Assembly (NCBI GenBank): GCA_040755155.1
Contig: JBFMBP010000070.1
Coordinates: 52,590 to 116,589, forward strand
Length of the DNA stretch: 64,000 nt
From: Candidatus Omnitrophota bacterium
Lineage (GTDB): Bacteria > Hinthialibacterota > Hinthialibacteria > Hinthialibacterales > Hinthialibacteraceae
Direction: 5' to 3'
Both the position numbers and the translations under genes were made by a program. Shown piece by piece: positions 62,323 to 64,000 of this stretch. The notes beneath the pieces are model-generated. The model made no database searches. It was not told where the DNA came from and saw only the letters and a list, made by a program, of their open reading frames with translations. Each line of letters begins with the position of its first letter. Positions within the stretch are counted from its first letter, which is position 1.

Positions 62323-62352
62323 CAGACTTTTTGCCGCTTCGTCAAGTAATGA
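62323..62352 (-). repeat. Right terminal inverted repeat of the IS1182-type element
   Basis: Read on the minus strand it is TCATTACTTGACG followed by AAGCGGCAAAAAGTCTG, the counterpart of the left repeat. It lies about 105 bp upstream of the transposase start. Confidence 0.55.
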
Positions 62353-62353
62353 C

Positions 62354-63264
62354 ATGAGCCTGTCGTCGCGTGGCGGCAACTGGAGCGCTCATCCTAGGGA
62401 CTGCCGTTCTGCCTTTCGCAATAGTCGCGCTTCGGACGACAGGGATGGCACTCAGGGTTTTCGGATTGCGGCTTCTAGTCAGAATTTGCCTCCCGCATTA
62501 ACACCTACGCCGACGATAACAGCTACACCGATATCTCCCGCAGAAGAAATAACCATTCCGCTGGATTATCCCAAGAAAACGATATTGTTACTCATGAAAT
62601 TGATCCCAGCGGGAACGTTTATGATGGGATCGCCGGAAAGTGAGAAGGATCAAGACCCAGATGAAGGGCCGCAGCATCAGGTTACGCTTACTAAGCCGTT
62701 CTATATGGGGAAGTATGAAGTAACCCAAGCGCAATGGCAGGCGATAATGGGGAATAATCCTTCCTATTTCAGCGGAAAGTCTAACAATTAGAAATGGTTT
62801 CCTGGAACGATTGCCAAACCTTTATTCAGAAATTAAACCAATTGGGACAAGGGACATTCCGTTTGCCAACAGAGGCGGAATGGGAGTACGCCTGTCGTGC
62901 GGGGACAACGATGCGGTTCTATTGGGAAGATGATCCGAATAACAGCCAAATCGGTGAATACGCTTGGTATGATGGCAATCGCAGCCGAAATGGAACGGAG
63001 GAAGCGGGATTGAAATTGCCGAACGCCTTTGGATTGTTTGATATGAGCGGGAACGTCTGGGAGTGGTGTCAGGACTTGTATGGGAATTATAGTTCGGATT
63101 CGCAAAATGATCCAACCGGAACAAATAGTGGTTCGCTCCGCTTATCTCGAGGCGGCAGCTGGGAACACCACGGCCCCGGGAGTTATCGTTCGGCTGCTCG
63201 CTACAGACACGGACCCGACGAAACACTCAATGATCTTGGTTTTCGACTTGTCAGGAATCAATGA
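62354..63264 (+). pseudogene. Broken FGE-sulfatase (SUMF1/DUF323) domain gene, 5' truncated by the IS and frameshifted
   Basis: Two parts. Right after the IS edge comes [28 protein letters not shown], the last ~35 residues of one FGE-type domain. A Pro/Thr linker and a second FGE domain follow: [39 protein letters not shown]. The frame stops at TAG 62789-62791. The domain resumes in another frame at 62794 (VSWNDCQTFIQKLNQL...RLPTEAEWEYACRAGTTM...DMSGNVWEW...RGGSWEHHG...GFRLV). The expected LPVE-like residues before VSWNDC are missing, consistent with a deletion of about 8 bp. The second copy has Tyr (YRSAARY) where true FGEs have the conserved Cys, so it was probably not a sulfatase-maturing enzyme. 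Confidence 0.8.
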
Positions 63265-63284
63265 TGCAGCGGTGAAGGTTAGCT

Positions 63285-63797
63285 ATGCCAGAAACATCAA
63301 AACAGAATCCTTCCGATTCCGTCCATTCCGATCAAAAATGTAAATGGATCGTTCCGCCAGGATTACATAAAGAAGTCAATGATTTTGTTCATCTCTATGA
63401 ACTTCTTTATTCATCGCAAAAACATAATCTTTCCAATCGAAAGCCGCTGATGATTATCGGCGATAGCGGCGTTGGAAAATCTCTTTTTACGGATATTTTT
63501 GAAAAATTGTATCGGCTAGATTATCCCTCCTCCAAAGTAAAAACTTTTAATTGTGCAGCATTTCAAAAAGACTTAATTCTCGCAGAATTGTTCGGCTATA
63601 AAAAGGGCGCATTCACTGGAGCGATTAAAGATAAAGTAGGATTATTGAAAACTGCCGACGGAGGTTTGGTCATTCTCGAAGAAATTGGAGAACTAACCGA
63701 ACCGGATCAAGCCAAGTTGCTTACCTTTTTGGAAAATGGCGGTAGATATTACCCCGTGGGCAGCACAAAGGAAGAACGTAACGTTTTAGCCCTTTGA
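63285..63797 (+). pseudogene. Truncated sigma-54 interaction (AAA+) activator
   Basis: 170 residues. A short N-terminus leads into a bacterial enhancer-binding AAA+ domain: Walker A GDSGVGKS (59-66), the sigma-54 contact loop GAFTGA (108-113), and Walker B-like LVILEEIGE (128-136). The frame ends NVLAL-stop just after GSTKEERNV, where intact proteins continue with sensor 1, the arginine finger and a DNA-binding domain. The stop coincides with the end of a transposase gene coming from the right, so an insertion probably cut this gene. It starts 21 bp after the FGE-domain frame. Confidence 0.75.
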
Positions 63798-64000
63798 AGG
63801 AAGAGAGGGCGGAAGAGGAGGCAGTTGTCTAGTGCGGAGGGCGGTTTGGAGGGCTTCTACTACGGTCGCCACGGGACGATAGCCTCGCCGTTTGAGCGTG
63901 CGAAAAACGGTCATCAGGATGGACTGTGTTTTCGCACCCTTCTCGCTCTGGTTCCCCTGCATCACTTTGCGCATAATCACCGCCGGACGAATTTCCCGCT
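63786..64000 (-). CDS. IS66-like transposase C-terminus, continuing beyond the window
   Basis: The minus-strand frame is open to the window edge: ..REIRPAVIMRKVMQGNQ..KGAKTQSILMTVFRTLKRRGY..VATVVEALQTALRTRQLPPLPP, stop at 63786-63788. The order RPAVIxRK, GNxSE.GA, ILMTVFRTL and a QLPPLP tail matches the C-terminal region of IS66-type transposases as I know them. The visible 71 residues do not include catalytic motifs. It overlaps the premature end of the sigma-54 activator fragment. Confidence 0.6.
   Translation of the reverse strand, partial: REIRPAVIMRKVMQGNQSEKGAKTQSILMTVFRTLKRRGYRPVATVVEALQTALRTRQLPPLPPSLPSKG

Larger units (their letters stand above)
60458..62352 (-). mobile_element. IS1182-family insertion sequence with 30-bp imperfect terminal inverted repeats
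   Basis: An intact transposase gene is flanked by inverted repeats at 60458-60487 and 62323-62352 that match at 23 of 30 positions. The inner part reads TTGACG...CGG.AAAAAGTC at both ends. The element would be 1,895 bp, in the usual IS1182 range. No clear target duplication is visible at these edges. The left edge is only 20 bp after the last CRISPR repeat, and the right edge runs straight into the tail of an FGE-type domain. Confidence 0.65.

Noticed and set aside
62353-63264. The FGE-domain sequence as the maturation enzyme for the sulfatase at 18.5 kb
   Set aside because: The gene is truncated and frameshifted, its second domain lacks the conserved Cys, and it is 42 kb away. Nothing in the window links the two.
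1-64000. tRNA or rRNA genes
   Set aside because: I looked through all gaps outside the array and saw no cloverleaf or rRNA-like sequence; a tRNA search program would settle it.

Overview
This 64-kb window comes from a bacterial chromosome. Its host backbone is of roughly balanced base composition. I judge it Gram-negative because it carries an OmpA-type lipoprotein, a Tad secretion cluster and a Tat-type sulfatase leader. DapL (LL-diaminopimelate aminotransferase), a GlnRS alongside GatA, a Maf/DUF115 protein and many dispersed palindromic repeats would suit an uncultured, environmental, planctomycete- or Hydrogenedentes-like lineage. The window has no rRNA or other phylogenetic marker that would settle this.

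Layout. (1) 1-5.0 kb, plus strand: the end of a Tad cluster (TadB C-terminus, TadC, an OmpA-like lipoprotein), then an AAA+ ATPase and an EcsC-family membrane protein. (2) 5.1-17.8 kb, mostly minus strand: a VapBC-like pair, GlnRS, a MNT-type nucleotidyltransferase, DUF2442 (plus strand), GltX, a STAS protein, a Maf/DUF115 protein, NrdR, GlyA, a tyrosine-phosphatase/RpiB fusion and GatA. (3) 18.5-24.3 kb, plus strand: a sulfatase and three PLP aminotransferases (DapL, an unassigned class I/II enzyme, SerC). (4) 24.4-34.5 kb: an IS200-type tnpA remnant, a WYL-domain regulator and a complete type I-G (formerly I-U) CRISPR-Cas operon: cas3 with a C-terminal HD domain, csb3 (cas8u2), csb1 (cas7), csb2 (cas5-cas6), a cas4-cas1 fusion and cas2. 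(5) 34.7-60.4 kb: one uninterrupted CRISPR array of about 350 repeats of 36 bp, filling 40 percent of the window. (6) 60.5-64 kb: an apparently intact IS1182-type insertion sequence against the old end of the array, then debris: a 5'-truncated and frameshifted FGE-sulfatase-domain gene, a sigma-54 activator cut after its AAA+ core, and the C-terminus of an IS66-like transposase.

How it works together. The cas genes overlap by 4-8 bp or are separated by 1-6 bp, so they form one transcription unit behind the WYL regulator. Cas4-Cas1 and Cas2 should acquire spacers at the leader (34535-34711). Csb2 should process the array transcript at the repeat hairpin. Csb1, Csb2 and Csb3 should form the interference complex that recruits Cas3. 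All four degenerate repeats I found lie in the last 4.1 kb of the array, which agrees with a leader at the cas2 side and an ancestral end at the IS. The main observations are the size of the array, the repeated sampling of the same protospacer loci in allelic or overlapping form, a sharp composition mosaic inside the cas operon, and an IS-bounded break at the array's old end.
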